64,000 nt of DNA from Oscillospiraceae bacterium (GTDB lineage: Bacteria > Bacillota > Clostridia > Oscillospirales > Oscillospiraceae): NCBI GenBank assembly GCA_021202845.1, contig JAJQCF010000002.1, positions 19,562 through 83,561 on the forward strand. Reading direction: 5' to 3'. The notes beneath the pieces are model-generated. The model was not told the origin of the DNA. It saw only the letters and a program-made list of their open reading frames with translations, and did no database searches. This document shows, in pieces, positions 15,338-24,595 of this stretch (the stretch's first letter is position 1; every line of letters starts with the position of its first letter). The position numbers and the translations under genes were made by a program.

Positions 15338-17044
15338 TCAGTTTCCCTCTCTCTGTATGGGGAGCGTAGCCGTAACGACCGCGCACGCGCCGTCCGCGGC
15401 GTTTGTCAGCACGAGCCCAAAGCTCTCTCCGTAGTATTTTCCCAGTATGGTGTCAACATTGTAAAGTCCCAGATGCTCGCCGCACCCCTCGCGGCTCTTG
15501 CCGCGGTAAGGGCCGAGCATATCCAGAGGGAAGCCCCGCCCGTTATCGGCTACGGTTATCGTGAGCAGCCCGTCCCGCGTTTCGCTCATATCGACCGTAA
15601 TCCCGCCGTTTTCCTTGCCGCAGAGCCCGTGGAGTATGGCGTTTTCCACTATGGGCTGGAGTATCATCTTCGGCACAAGGCAGTCCTCCAATTCTGCGGG
15701 CAGGTGCATGGAAAAGGCGAAGGAGTCGGACAGACGGATTTTTTGCAGCTCTATGTAGCGCTCCAATATCTCCGCCTCGCGCCGCAGCGGAACGCGCTCG
15801 TCCGCCGAGATGCAAAAGCGCAGCATATCCGCAAGGTCGGTGCTCATAAGCGCCACCTGCGGCACGCGGTTTATTTTGCTTATCCACTTCATCGTGTCCA
15901 GAGTGTTGCACAAAAAGTGCGGGTTCAGCTGGGCTTGCAGCATTCTTATCTGCGCCTCGTTCAGCTCGCGCTGGTTCTCCACAAGCTGCTCCTGATTGCG
16001 CCGCAGCGACACGACCATGCCGTTGAAGCGGCGGGCCAGCTGCCCCAGCTCGTCCCCGCGCTCGGCGTCAACCTGCACGTCGAGCCGGTTTTGCTCCACC
16101 GCGGTCATGGCGCTGTTGAGCCGCTGAATGGGGCGGGAGAGCTGACGGCTGAAGCTGAAGCTCAGCAGCACCGACACGGCGATGCATATGAGCGCGCAGA
16201 TGCCGCTTATTGTGAAAAGCAGGTCGCTCGTGCTGCTCGTGAACAGCATGGGCTGGCGCAGAATGAGATACAGTCCGCTGGCCTCGTGGTAGGCCGCACT
16301 GTACAAAAAGTCCTCCGAAGCGGAGCTGATGTCCTCTCCGTTTAACAGCCGCTGCCGCAGCTCCGGCACGAGAGTGGACGCCAGCGACGTCTGTTCGCAG
16401 TAAACGGGCCGCCAGTAGCGGCTGGCGAGCAGCAGCGTATACTGCGCGCCGTATTTGCCGTCAAGGAGCGCGCTGAAGTCGGAGCGGTACATACTTATCA
16501 ATAAATACCCCGCGTCGCCGCCCGTACCGTCGGTGAGCTTGACCGCGCCCTGAAAGAGCGGGGAGCCGCTGTCGGAGGAGTCGTCGGCGACGTATGTGAT
16601 TGGCTCGCCCGCGTAGTCCGCGGCGTGGAGTACGCCCCAGTTCGTGGGCAGGGCGTTGCTGCCGGAGGGGAGCTGGCGCGTGGAGTAGAGCGGGAGACCG
16701 TCGAGGTCGCAGAGAGTGAACGCGGCGTAATCGCGCACATTCTCCGTGGCCGCGAACAGCTTGCTGTAGACCTCGGTGCCGTCGGCGCTGCCGCCCAGCG
16801 CGGCGGAAACGGTGTTTATGCCGTCAAGCTGCTGCGCCGCGTCCGCAAAGCCCTCGAAGGCTGTGTCCAGCAGCCGCATGACAAGCTCCGACTGCTCGTC
16901 CGCCCAAGACGCGGAGCTGTCGGTGACCTGCACGCGGAACACCTGCGCCAGCACGAGCGAGCACAGCAACGTGGGAGCCAGCGACACGAGCAGCAGCGCC
17001 GCGAAAAGGCGCACGCGGAAGGAGGGTGAGAAAGTGTGCTTCAC
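15338..17044 (-). CDS. YesM-type sensor histidine kinase
   Basis: A 568-aa membrane kinase: a first membrane helix (about 10-32), an extracellular sensor domain (about 33-260), a second helix (about 265-285), a HAMP linker, the His_kinase domain with phospho-His in QAQLNPHFLCNTLDTMKWIS, and a HATPase domain with PIVENAILHGL and TVADNGRGFPLDM. The GTG at 17044 is chosen because its GTGA overlaps the stop of the upstream solute-binding gene and GGGGAGGAAA lies just before it. It probably reads the state of the lipoprotein encoded just upstream. Confidence 0.92.
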   Translation of the reverse strand: MKHTFSPSFRVRLFAALLLVSLAPTLLCSLVLAQVFRVQVTDSSASWADEQSELVMRLLDTAFEGFADAAQQLDGINTVSAALGGSADGTEVYSKLFAATENVRDYAAFTLCDLDGLPLYSTRQLPSGSNALPTNWGVLHAADYAGEPITYVADDSSDSGSPLFQGAVKLTDGTGGDAGYLLISMYRSDFSALLDGKYGAQYTLLLASRYWRPVYCEQTSLASTLVPELRQRLLNGEDISSASEDFLYSAAYHEASGLYLILRQPMLFTSSTSDLLFTISGICALICIAVSVLLSFSFSRQLSRPIQRLNSAMTAVEQNRLDVQVDAERGDELGQLARRFNGMVVSLRRNQEQLVENQRELNEAQIRMLQAQLNPHFLCNTLDTMKWISKINRVPQVALMSTDLADMLRFCISADERVPLRREAEILERYIELQKIRLSDSFAFSMHLPAELEDCLVPKMILQPIVENAILHGLCGKENGGITVDMSETRDGLLTITVADNGRGFPLDMLGPYRGKSREGCGEHLGLYNVDTILGKYYGESFGLVLTNAADGACAVVTATLPIQREGN

Positions 17045-18066
17045 GGCATTTCCTCCCCGCCAAGGCAGAACTGCCATGTCATCAGTATGGCGTCGCGGCT
17101 GTCGCTCGCCCAATCTACGTCATAGTCCAAAACGGCGAGCGTTTCGTGCTCCGGCAGCTCCGCCGAGGTCTCCACGTCGGTGCGCACGGGGCGGCGGTAC
17201 TGCGAGGCCATAAGCCCCTGCACGTCGCGGCTGACGGTGAAGTCCAAAAACGCCTTGGCGTTGTCCTCGTGCGGCGCGCCGCGCACGAGCGCGCTGCCGT
17301 CGGGCACAAAGCTGGTGCCGTCCGCGGGGTAGACCAGCGCAATATCGCTGCCCGCGGCAATGCGCTTGAGCGCCGACTCCTCCAAGGTTATGCCCACAAG
17401 GGCGGAGCCGTCCTCCACGCAGTCCAACACCGCGCCGGAGGAGTCCAGCTGGCCGCCGTCCACAGCGGCGGCGAAGGCGCGTATGGTGTCCTCCCACTCG
17501 CCGCTTTGCGACAGCAGCAGCGTCACCAGCGCCGTGTAGGACGAGCCGGAGATTTCGGGGTCGGCAAAGGCTATGCGCCCCGTGTAGAGCGACGAGGGCG
17601 CGAGCAAATCGCTCCAGCGGGTCAGCTGCCCCGCGGGAACGAGCTTAGTGTTGTATATTAAAACAATAGGCAGCGCGGAAAACGGCGTCCACAGGCAGTC
17701 GTCGGGCAAATACTGCGGGTCTATATTCTCCGCCTCCGAGCTGAGATAGGGGGTGAAAAGCTCGCCGTAATGCTCCAAACTCTCCACGCCGCCGCCGAAC
17801 ATCACGTCCGCCGCGGGGCTGTCCGCCTCGCGCTCAAGGCGGTCCAGCAGCTCGTTCGTGCCGCCGGTGACGACCTCGACCCAGATGCCCGTTCGCTCCT
17901 CAAACTCGCGGATAATGGGGCTGTAGACCTCCTCCTTGTGCGAGGTGTAAACGGTCAGCCGCTCGCTCTCCGGCGGGGCGTAGGACACCTCTGCGGCGGC
18001 GGACGAGCAGCCGGTAAGCAGCAGAGCGAGCGCCAGAGCAACTAAAATTTTTGAAGTTCTGCTCAT
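17041..18066 (-). CDS. Solute-binding lipoprotein linked to the YesMN pair
   Basis: A 341-aa extracellular binding protein (Fe3+/thiamine-type, family 1 fold). It has a lipoprotein signal ending LALALLLTGC (Cys about residue 20), then ERLTVYTSHKEEVYSPIIREFEERTGIWVEVVTGG split over the usual first two strands, and ends VDWASDSRDAILMTWQF. The ATG at 18066 follows GGGAGGCGG; the frame extends upstream without support. As the first gene of an operon with YesM and YesN it is more likely a sensory subunit than a transport subunit, as in PgtC-like systems (inference). The ligand is unknown. Confidence 0.87.
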   Translation of the reverse strand: MSRTSKILVALALALLLTGCSSAAAEVSYAPPESERLTVYTSHKEEVYSPIIREFEERTGIWVEVVTGGTNELLDRLEREADSPAADVMFGGGVESLEHYGELFTPYLSSEAENIDPQYLPDDCLWTPFSALPIVLIYNTKLVPAGQLTRWSDLLAPSSLYTGRIAFADPEISGSSYTALVTLLLSQSGEWEDTIRAFAAAVDGGQLDSSGAVLDCVEDGSALVGITLEESALKRIAAGSDIALVYPADGTSFVPDGSALVRGAPHEDNAKAFLDFTVSRDVQGLMASQYRRPVRTDVETSAELPEHETLAVLDYDVDWASDSRDAILMTWQFCLGGEEMP

Positions 18067-18102
18067 AAGCGCCGCCTCCCGCTGCGAGATTTTTGTACTT
18101 GT

Positions 18103-18132
18103 ATTATAAAACAGACAGCAAGTTTGTGTCAA
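18103..18132 (-). promoter_or_regulatory. Promoter of the sensory operon
   Basis: Minus-strand TTGACA and TATAAT are separated by 18 bp, about 40-65 bp upstream of the lipoprotein start. Consensus hexamers suggest steady expression of the sensor genes. No equally clear promoter was found for the divergent importer, in line with it needing an activator. Confidence 0.75.
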
Positions 18133-18297
18133 GCGCGGCGTGAAAAGAGCCAAATATTTTGTAAAATCGCAGAAACACAAATAAAAAATCAGAATTGCCC
18201 ACTGTTAATTTTTCCGTAACAATTATAAAATAAAATAACCAGCGGATAATAAAAATCCGAATATAATTTTGTCCATAATAGACAAGGAGGAACAAAC

Positions 18298-19758
18298 ATG
18301 AAAGCTAAAGGAATGAAACGCGCGCTGGCGCTCATATTAGCGCTGTGCCTGATGTTCTCGCTCGCCGCCTGCGGCAGCAGCAGCACCACGACCACCACGA
18401 CCGACAGCTCTTCCGCCGCTGCCGACACAAGCAGCAGCTCGGACACTGCCGCCGCCGACACCTCGGCCGACACCGCTGCCGCTGACACCGCAGCCGACGA
18501 CGCCAACCTGACCGAGACGCAGAAGATAATCAAGGAAGCTGAGACCATGACTCTTGAAGAGCTGGCTCAGAAGGCCATTGAAGAGTCCAACGGCCAGACG
18601 TTCTACGGCGTGGGCAACTCCAGCCGCGGCGCCACCGCGCTCCCGCTCTTCATCGCCTATCTCCAGACCATCGACCCCGACTACACTCTGGAGTACGATT
18701 GGCAGCAGCCGAAGAACAACAAGATATTCGACCAGCTCACCGCTGACTCCCTCAAGAGCACCGGTACATACTCAATGACGCTCATTCAGGACGGCAACCA
18801 GATTGAGAGCAAGATGGTTCAGACCGGCATACTCGACACCTTTATCCCCAAGGACTGGGCGGATGCCAACGGCACGACCGCTGACAGCTATGACGGCTAC
18901 CTCGCTCTCCAGACCCTAAATAAAGTGTTCATGTTCAACAACACCGGCAGCAAGGAATACACCAACTGCTGGGACTTCGTCGCCGAGGGCGAGCACGGCC
19001 TTTACATGGACGTCGACTCCGAGCTCGTCGGCAAGAACTTCCTGTACATGCTGACCGAGGACACCTACGCCGGCTGGCTCAAGGACGCCTTTGACGCCCT
19101 GAGCGCCGACGAGCAGGCTTACTTCCAGACCACTATCGACGAAGTCGCCTCCGACGCCTCCGACCTCGGCCTCGGCGAAAACGGCAAGTACGCCCTCGCG
19201 TGGATAAAGCTCTGGGTTGAGAGCTACAACGCCCAGACCGACGACGGCCCGATATGCAACGTGCTCGTGGACGCCTCCGCGACCGACCAGTTCGGCCTGC
19301 TCGTTTACTCCAAGCTGCGCTCTGTTGAAGAGTCCGCAACCGTCTCCAAGAACAACATCACCGTCGCCGCTTATCAGGACGACTACACCGGCATCGGCGG
19401 CTTCGGCTACTGCCACTACCTGTTCGTCACCGACAACAGCCCGCTGCCTTGGACGGCCTGCGCCTTCATCGCTTACATGACCTGCACTGCCGACGGCTTC
19501 TCTGCTTGGGGCAAGGACATCGGCGGCTACTCCTCCAACCCGACCGTTGCCGAGGAGACCGAGGAAATCTACCAGCACCAGACCGGCGGTATGTCCGAGG
19601 ACGGCACCACCGTTGAATTTGCCGCGCTCAACGACGCGGGCTACGACTGGTGGAGCACCGACGGCCAGCTCGTGCTCGAGGACCCCGAGTACTGCGCGTC
19701 TGTAGCCTTCACCGTGGGCAGCTGGATAGAAATGCTGACAAAGTACAGCGCCGGCTAA
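18298..19758 (+). CDS. ABC importer solute-binding lipoprotein
   Basis: A 486-aa protein with a lipoprotein signal (ALALILALCLMFSLAAC, Cys about 24), a low-complexity Ser/Thr/Asp/Ala linker (about 25-65), then a periplasmic-binding fold with Asn/Tyr/Trp-rich segments such as NSSRGATALPLFIAYLQTI and AFIAYMTCTADGFSAWGKDI. It should capture the substrate for the permease and ATPase encoded downstream. Ligand unknown; the partner ATPase belongs to the Fe3+/polyamine/sugar group. AAGGAGGAA precedes the ATG. It is larger than most such proteins. Confidence 0.88.
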   Translation: MKAKGMKRALALILALCLMFSLAACGSSSTTTTTTDSSSAAADTSSSSDTAAADTSADTAAADTAADDANLTETQKIIKEAETMTLEELAQKAIEESNGQTFYGVGNSSRGATALPLFIAYLQTIDPDYTLEYDWQQPKNNKIFDQLTADSLKSTGTYSMTLIQDGNQIESKMVQTGILDTFIPKDWADANGTTADSYDGYLALQTLNKVFMFNNTGSKEYTNCWDFVAEGEHGLYMDVDSELVGKNFLYMLTEDTYAGWLKDAFDALSADEQAYFQTTIDEVASDASDLGLGENGKYALAWIKLWVESYNAQTDDGPICNVLVDASATDQFGLLVYSKLRSVEESATVSKNNITVAAYQDDYTGIGGFGYCHYLFVTDNSPLPWTACAFIAYMTCTADGFSAWGKDIGGYSSNPTVAEETEEIYQHQTGGMSEDGTTVEFAALNDAGYDWWSTDGQLVLEDPEYCASVAFTVGSWIEMLTKYSAG

Positions 19759-19810
19759 ACCGCGTCTTAGCTTAAAAGGCGCAAAAAGCTATAGCTGTTA
19801 AAGAGTAATG

Positions 19811-19849
19811 AGAGCGCCTTTGAATCGCTGCGGCGGTTCGGGGCGCTCT
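19811..19849 (+). terminator. Hairpin between binding-protein and permease genes
   Basis: AGAGCGCC (19811-19818) and GGCGCTCT (19842-19849) form a stem followed by TTCCTACCCGTTTTT. This position is typical of a partial terminator or stabilising hairpin that keeps the binding protein more abundant than the membrane subunits (known for maltose- and histidine-type operons; inferred here). Confidence 0.55.
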
Positions 19850-19885
19850 TTCCTACCCGTTTTTGCTTGCAGGAGAGGAATGCTT

Positions 19886-21721
19886 ATGAATGAATCAACA
19901 ACGCTGAACACCGGCGTTTCCACTTTCCGCTTGACGCTGAACAAATTCAAGACCTATTTGTCCAAGCCGTACAACGTCATTCTGCTGCTTTTGGGCATTG
20001 TGCTGACTGTCACGACGGTCGCGCCCATTGTGGCAATAGTGCAGGACACCTTCAAAATCCACGCCGGCACCATTGACGCTTATCTGACAGGCCAGTCCGA
20101 GGGCTACACGGCCGTCAACTACATAGACCTGTTCACCAGCACAATGGCCAAGACAAACCTCTGGACGCCGCTGCTGAACACAGTTTATCTGGCCGTCGGC
20201 ACCTGCATCGTGTCCATAATTTACGGCGGACTGGTGGCTTTCCTTGTTACGCGCACGAACCTTGCGTGGCGCAAGTATTTAAGCTCGATATTCATTTTCC
20301 CCTACATCATGCCGCAGTGGACTCTGGCCGTTGTCTGGCAGAATATGTTCAACTCCAACGCCGTAACCGGCACGTCGAACGGCCTGCTGGCCGCGCTGCT
20401 GGGCATCAATATGCCCATGTGGTGGTGCAAGGGGCTGTTCCCCAGCGTTGTGGTGCTGGGCCTGCACTACGCGCCGTTTGCCTACATACTCATAGGCGGC
20501 ATTTTCCGCAACATGGACGCCAACTTGGAGGAGGCGGCCACGATTCTCGATACGCCGAAGTGGAAGACCATGTTCAAGGTGACGCTGCCTATGGTCAAGC
20601 CCGCGATACTCTCCACCATACTTCTGGTGTTCGGCAGCGCAATGGGCTCTTACCCCGTGCCGCACTACCTCGGCCTGACGACCTTGGCGACAAAGTACGT
20701 CTCCATGAACTCCAAGTACACCGGCGAGGCCAGCATTTTGGCAATTATAATGATGGTATTCGGCGTCGCCATAATGCTGCTTAACCAGCTCTCGCTGCAA
20801 AGCCGCAAGAGCTACACCACCGTAACCGGCAAGTCCGGCCAGACCTCGAAGATAAATCTCGGACGGCTGGGCAAGTACATCATAGCTCTTGTGCTGGTAA
20901 TTCTGACGTTTTTCACGAGCATTTTCCCCATTTGCTCCTTCGCGTTTGAAACATTCCTGCCCAACCCGGGCGACTACTCGTTCCTCTACACCGGCGACAC
21001 GGACAACCTGACCACCAAGTGGTGGCTAACGGATGAAAACGTCACCGAAAACGGAATGTACGGTCAAAAGGGCATACTCTATAACGACACAATCCTCCGC
21101 GCCTTCAAGGGCACTATCTGGGTCAGCGTGTGCTGCGCGCTGCTTGCCGGCACAATCGGCACCCTGATAGGCTACGCGGTGGCCAAGAACCGACGAAGTA
21201 AATGGGCAAACTATGTCAACAGCGTGGCCTTCTTGCCATACTTGATGCCGTCGATTGCGGTCGGCGTGGCGTTCTTCGTGCTGTTTTCCAACGAACACAT
21301 GAACCTGTTTAATACGTACACGCTGCTGATAATTGTCGGCACAATAAAATATATCCCCTTTGCCAGCCGCAGCTCGCTGAACTCCATGCTCCAGCTCTCC
21401 GGCGAAATTGAGGAGGCCGCGCTCATACAGAACGTGCCGTGGATAAAGCGCATGACGCGCATAGTTATCCCCATACAGAAAACCAGCATAATCAGCGGCT
21501 ACCTGCTGCCGTTTATGACCTGCCTGCGAGAGCTGTCGCTGTTCATGCTGCTGTGCGTTCAGGGCTTCATACTCGCGACCACGCTCGACTACTTCGACGA
21601 AATGGGACTGTACGCTTTCTCAAGCGGCATAAACCTGATACTTATAATCACGATACTTGTATGCAACACGCTGGTGAACAAGGTAACCGGCGCCAGCTTG
21701 GACAAGGGAATAGGAGGATAA
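19886..21721 (+). CDS. Fused two-domain ABC permease
   Basis: A 611-aa membrane protein with about 12 helices in two fused BPD_transp_1 units. Each unit has its EAA coupling loop: EEAATILDTPKWKTMFKVTL in the first half and EEAALIQNVPWIKRMTRIVI in the second. Fused permeases of this shape are known in FbpB/iron-type importers. The two halves are joined at about residues 310-330. The ATG at 19886 follows AGGAGAGG; an in-frame ATG at 19880 is too close to it. It overlaps nothing and is followed by the ATPase gene after 3 bp. Confidence 0.92.
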   Translation: MNESTTLNTGVSTFRLTLNKFKTYLSKPYNVILLLLGIVLTVTTVAPIVAIVQDTFKIHAGTIDAYLTGQSEGYTAVNYIDLFTSTMAKTNLWTPLLNTVYLAVGTCIVSIIYGGLVAFLVTRTNLAWRKYLSSIFIFPYIMPQWTLAVVWQNMFNSNAVTGTSNGLLAALLGINMPMWWCKGLFPSVVVLGLHYAPFAYILIGGIFRNMDANLEEAATILDTPKWKTMFKVTLPMVKPAILSTILLVFGSAMGSYPVPHYLGLTTLATKYVSMNSKYTGEASILAIIMMVFGVAIMLLNQLSLQSRKSYTTVTGKSGQTSKINLGRLGKYIIALVLVILTFFTSIFPICSFAFETFLPNPGDYSFLYTGDTDNLTTKWWLTDENVTENGMYGQKGILYNDTILRAFKGTIWVSVCCALLAGTIGTLIGYAVAKNRRSKWANYVNSVAFLPYLMPSIAVGVAFFVLFSNEHMNLFNTYTLLIIVGTIKYIPFASRSSLNSMLQLSGEIEEAALIQNVPWIKRMTRIVIPIQKTSIISGYLLPFMTCLRELSLFMLLCVQGFILATTLDYFDEMGLYAFSSGINLILIITILVCNTLVNKVTGASLDKGIGG

Positions 21722-21724
21722 GCA

Positions 21725-23341
21725 ATGCCTGAGATTAGATTAGAGCATGTTACCAAGCGGTGGGGAAAGTTTTACGCCGTGGACGACCTGAACATGGTGA
21801 TAGAGGATAACTCCTTCGTCACCCTGCTGGGACCCTCCGGCTGCGGCAAGACGACCACCCTCCGCATGATAGCCGGACTGGAAACGCCCACCAGCGGCCG
21901 CATAACCATTGGCGACAAGGTGGTGTTTGACAGCTCGCTCGGCATCAATATCCCCGCCAACAAGCGCAAGGTCGGCTTCCTGTTCCAGAACTACGCCCTG
22001 TGGCCGAACATGACGGTCTACCAGAACATCTCCTTCGGCCTGACGAACATAAAAGAGCCGATGCCCAAGATTGACTTTGAGGCCAAAAACGCCGCGCGTC
22101 TGGCGGAAATACTCAAAAACCCCGCCGAGGTCGTGCGCGTGCTGGACGAGTGCCGCGACAAAAACGGCAAGTTAGACGAGAAAAAGGCGCAGATAAAGCT
22201 GATAGATAACTTCACTATCTCCATTTACACCGCCAAGCGCCTTTTGGATTACCACCTTGAGCGCGGCAGCGACGTTTCCGGCGAGGCTGCCTCGCTGGAG
22301 GCCAAGGTCGCGGCGGCGAAGAAGGCGCAGGTGCTGAGTGAGGACTTCGAGGTCATGTCGGGCGGCCAGCCCGTTATGGAAACGCGCAAGCTGACAAAAG
22401 AGGAAATCGACCTCACCGTCCGCCGCGTGTCAAGAATAGTCAAGATAGGCATGTTCATGGACCGCTACCCGTCGGAGCTGTCCGGCGGCCAGCAGCAGCG
22501 CGTGGCTATCGCCCGCACCCTCGCGCCCGAGCCCTCCGTGCTGTTCATGGACGAACCGCTTTCCAACCTTGACGCCAAGCTGCGTCTGGAAATGCGCTAC
22601 GAGCTGCAGCGCCTGCACGTTGAAACCGGCTCCACGTTTGTCTACGTCACGCACGACCAAATGGAGGCCATGACGCTGGCGACGCAGATATGCCTCATCA
22701 ATAACGGCGTGCTCCAGCAGTACGACGCGCCGCTGGCAATATACAACGGCCCCGCGAACCTGTTCGTGGCGGACTTCGTCGGCAACCCCTCGATAAACTT
22801 TGTCGAGGCCAAGGGCGCGCAGAAGCCCGACGGCTCCCTTGAGCTGACCGTGTTCAACGGCAGAAAGGCCGTGTTCCGCGCCGCCAAGCCGCTGGACATG
22901 AACGCATGGTTTGCCGAGCGCGACAGCCGCGCCGCCGCGCGCGCCGACGAAAACGCCAAGCTCGCCGCCACCAAGGACTACATAGAAAAGAGCAACAAGG
23001 ACGAGGTGTTCCGCTACCATGTTGCCAAGGTGGAGGAGGACGAGTTCGCCGATGAGCCCGTGCTCACGAACGAGGACTTTGTGCTCGGCATACGCCCTGA
23101 GTTTATCACTATCGACTCTTCCGCCGGACTTCCCGCGGAAATATACGGCGCTATGCCGACCGGCATGGAGTCCACAATAAAGCTGCGCGTTGACGACTTC
23201 CTGCTCACCGGCGTCGTGTTCGGCAGCACGCTGTTCAGCATAGGCGATAAATCCGCCATTCGCTTCTCCGGCGAGAGCATAATGCTCTTCGACCGCCAAA
23301 GCGGCGAGCGCATAGCCCTTGGCTCACTGGAGTGCGAATAA
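21725..23341 (+). CDS. ABC importer ATPase with a large insertion
   Basis: A 538-aa ATPase of the MalK/PotA/FbpC group. Walker A is GPSGCGKTTT (36-45), the Q-loop is FQNYALWPNMT (Q88), the signature is LSGGQQQR (252-259), Walker B is VLFMDEP (272-278) and the H-loop is YVTHDQMEAM. About 110 extra residues (roughly 110-225), rich in Lys, Glu and Ala, lie between Q-loop and signature, where relatives have about 50 residues in all. The C-terminal TOBE-like part (about 350-538) also has an extra charged stretch. All catalytic motifs are intact, so the insert is an added domain rather than damage. Confidence 0.93.
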   Translation: MPEIRLEHVTKRWGKFYAVDDLNMVIEDNSFVTLLGPSGCGKTTTLRMIAGLETPTSGRITIGDKVVFDSSLGINIPANKRKVGFLFQNYALWPNMTVYQNISFGLTNIKEPMPKIDFEAKNAARLAEILKNPAEVVRVLDECRDKNGKLDEKKAQIKLIDNFTISIYTAKRLLDYHLERGSDVSGEAASLEAKVAAAKKAQVLSEDFEVMSGGQPVMETRKLTKEEIDLTVRRVSRIVKIGMFMDRYPSELSGGQQQRVAIARTLAPEPSVLFMDEPLSNLDAKLRLEMRYELQRLHVETGSTFVYVTHDQMEAMTLATQICLINNGVLQQYDAPLAIYNGPANLFVADFVGNPSINFVEAKGAQKPDGSLELTVFNGRKAVFRAAKPLDMNAWFAERDSRAAARADENAKLAATKDYIEKSNKDEVFRYHVAKVEEDEFADEPVLTNEDFVLGIRPEFITIDSSAGLPAEIYGAMPTGMESTIKLRVDDFLLTGVVFGSTLFSIGDKSAIRFSGESIMLFDRQSGERIALGSLECE

Positions 23342-23361
23342 ACTAAGCCAAACAAAAAACG

Positions 23362-23387
23362 GGGCGGCTCGCTTCATAGAGCCGCCC
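23362..23387 (+). terminator. Terminator of the ABC importer operon
   Basis: GGGCGGCTC (23362-23370) pairs with GAGCCGCCC (23379-23387), followed by TAAGATTTTG. It lies 20 bp past the ATPase stop codon. Confidence 0.75.
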
Positions 23388-23428
23388 TAAGATTTTGCGT
23401 TTGAAATTGCCTGTTTACGCAAAAAAAA

Positions 23429-23452
23429 CCGACTGCGGTGTGCCGCAGTCGG
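23429..23452 (-). terminator. Terminator of the rplM-rpsI-secG operon
   Basis: CCGACTGCGG and CCGCAGTCGG form a perfect 10-bp stem with a TGTG loop. On the minus strand it is followed by eight T residues, a textbook intrinsic terminator just past secG. Confidence 0.9.
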
Positions 23453-23464
23453 TGTCGGTGAGTG

Positions 23465-23695
23465 TCAGTCTATAAGGTTCAAGGCAAAGGTCAGGAGGAC
23501 GAACACAAGCGCGACCCACTTCGTCCAGCGGGAGAGCTTTGCGTCCAGAGTGTTGTTCTTGGCTTTGAACGTGTAGGTGTCGGAGTTGCCGCTGATTGCG
23601 CCCGAGAGACCGTTGTGCTTGCCGGTCTGAAGCAGAACTATCACGATGAGGAACAGCCCGCACAGGAGCTGAATTATCGTCACTGCAAGTTTCAT
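23465..23695 (-). CDS. secG: Preprotein translocase subunit SecG
   Basis: A 76-aa membrane protein with two helices (about 3-22 and 54-73). It shows the SecG signature GLFLIVIVLLQTGKHNGLSGAI, cut here within the conserved LLQ..K..GLS block. SecG assists SecYE during export. It lies 26 bp after rpsI on the same strand and shares the terminator at 23429-23452. Confidence 0.92.
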   Translation of the reverse strand: MKLAVTIIQLLCGLFLIVIVLLQTGKHNGLSGAISGNSDTYTFKAKNNTLDAKLSRWTKWVALVFVLLTFALNLID

Positions 23696-23721
23696 ATGAA
23701 TAACCTCCTGAACAGAGCGGG

Positions 23722-24132
23722 TTAGCGCTTGCTGAACTGGGGAGCGCGGCGGGCAGCTTTGAGGCCGTACTTCTTACGCTCTTTCATACGCGGGTCGCGG
23801 GTCAGGAAGCCGGCGGCCTTGAGCGCGGGGCGGTAGTTGGGGTCGAGCACCAGCAGGGCGCGGGCTATGCCGTGGCGGATTGCGCCGGCCTGTCCGGAGA
23901 CGCCGCCGCCGGAGACGGTGCATTCAATGTCCACCTTGTCAACATTGCCGGTGGTTACCAGCGGCTGACGGACAACGAGCTTGAGGGTTTCCAGACCGAA
24001 GTAGTCGTCAAGACTGCGGCCGTTGATGGTGATGGAGCCGGTTCCGCCGGGGAAGAGGTGAACTCTGGCTACGGAGGACTTACGTCTGCCGGTGCCGTAC
24101 ATATAAGGCTTTTTGCTCTGATAGGTTGCCAT
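23722..24132 (-). CDS. rpsI: 30S ribosomal protein S9
   Basis: A 136-aa protein of normal S9 size, with [18 protein letters not shown] near the start, [20 protein letters not shown] in the middle and the basic [18 protein letters not shown] tail whose last residues reach the P-site tRNA. It follows rplM by 18 bp, the universal pairing. Confidence 0.98.
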   Translation of the reverse strand: MATYQSKKPYMYGTGRRKSSVARVHLFPGGTGSITINGRSLDDYFGLETLKLVVRQPLVTTGNVDKVDIECTVSGGGVSGQAGAIRHGIARALLVLDPNYRPALKAAGFLTRDPRMKERKKYGLKAARRAPQFSKR

Positions 24133-24150
24133 TTTTCTTCCTCCTTACTC

Positions 24151-24579
24151 TCAGCGAGTCCAAACTTCGGGCTTTTGAGCCTGATGGGTGTGTTCAGCGC
24201 CGCGGCAGGTGCGCAGGCGGGTGAGCTGGGCGGAGCCGAGCTTGTTCTTTTGCAGCATACCCTTTACGGCAAGCTCCATTGCAAATTCGGGCTTGGTAGC
24301 CATGAGCTCTTTATACTGAACTTCTTTCAGGCCGCCTATCCAGCCGCTGTGGCGGCGGTAGTACTTCTGCTCTAACTTTTTGCCGGTGAGCACTGCCTGT
24401 TCGCAGTTGATGATGATAACATAGTCGCCGCAGTCAACGTGGGGCGTGTAATCGACCTTGAGCTTGCCGCGGAGCAAATCGGCGGCGAGAGCCGCGGTCT
24501 TGCCCATCGGCTTTCCGGCAGCGTCAAGGACGTACCATTTGCGCTCGATGCTGTCCGGCTTGACCATTGTAGTGGACAT
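24151..24579 (-). CDS. rplM: 50S ribosomal protein L13
   Basis: A 142-aa protein with the standard L13 order: WYVLDAAGKPMGKTAALAAD, DCGDYVIIINCEQAVLTGKK, YYRRHSGWIGGLKE and LGSAQLTRLRTCRGAEHTHQ. It heads the rplM-rpsI-secG operon behind a consensus promoter and an approximately 120-nt leader that may carry autogenous control. Confidence 0.98.
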   Translation of the reverse strand: MSTTMVKPDSIERKWYVLDAAGKPMGKTAALAADLLRGKLKVDYTPHVDCGDYVIIINCEQAVLTGKKLEQKYYRRHSGWIGGLKEVQYKELMATKPEFAMELAVKGMLQKNKLGSAQLTRLRTCRGAEHTHQAQKPEVWTR

Positions 24580-24595
24580 TTGGGGTTCCTCCGTT

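Noticed and set aside
18189..18548. Ser/Ala/Val-rich minus-strand frame over the start of the importer lipoprotein
   Set aside because: It is the complement of the low-complexity Ser/Thr/Asp linker of the real gene.
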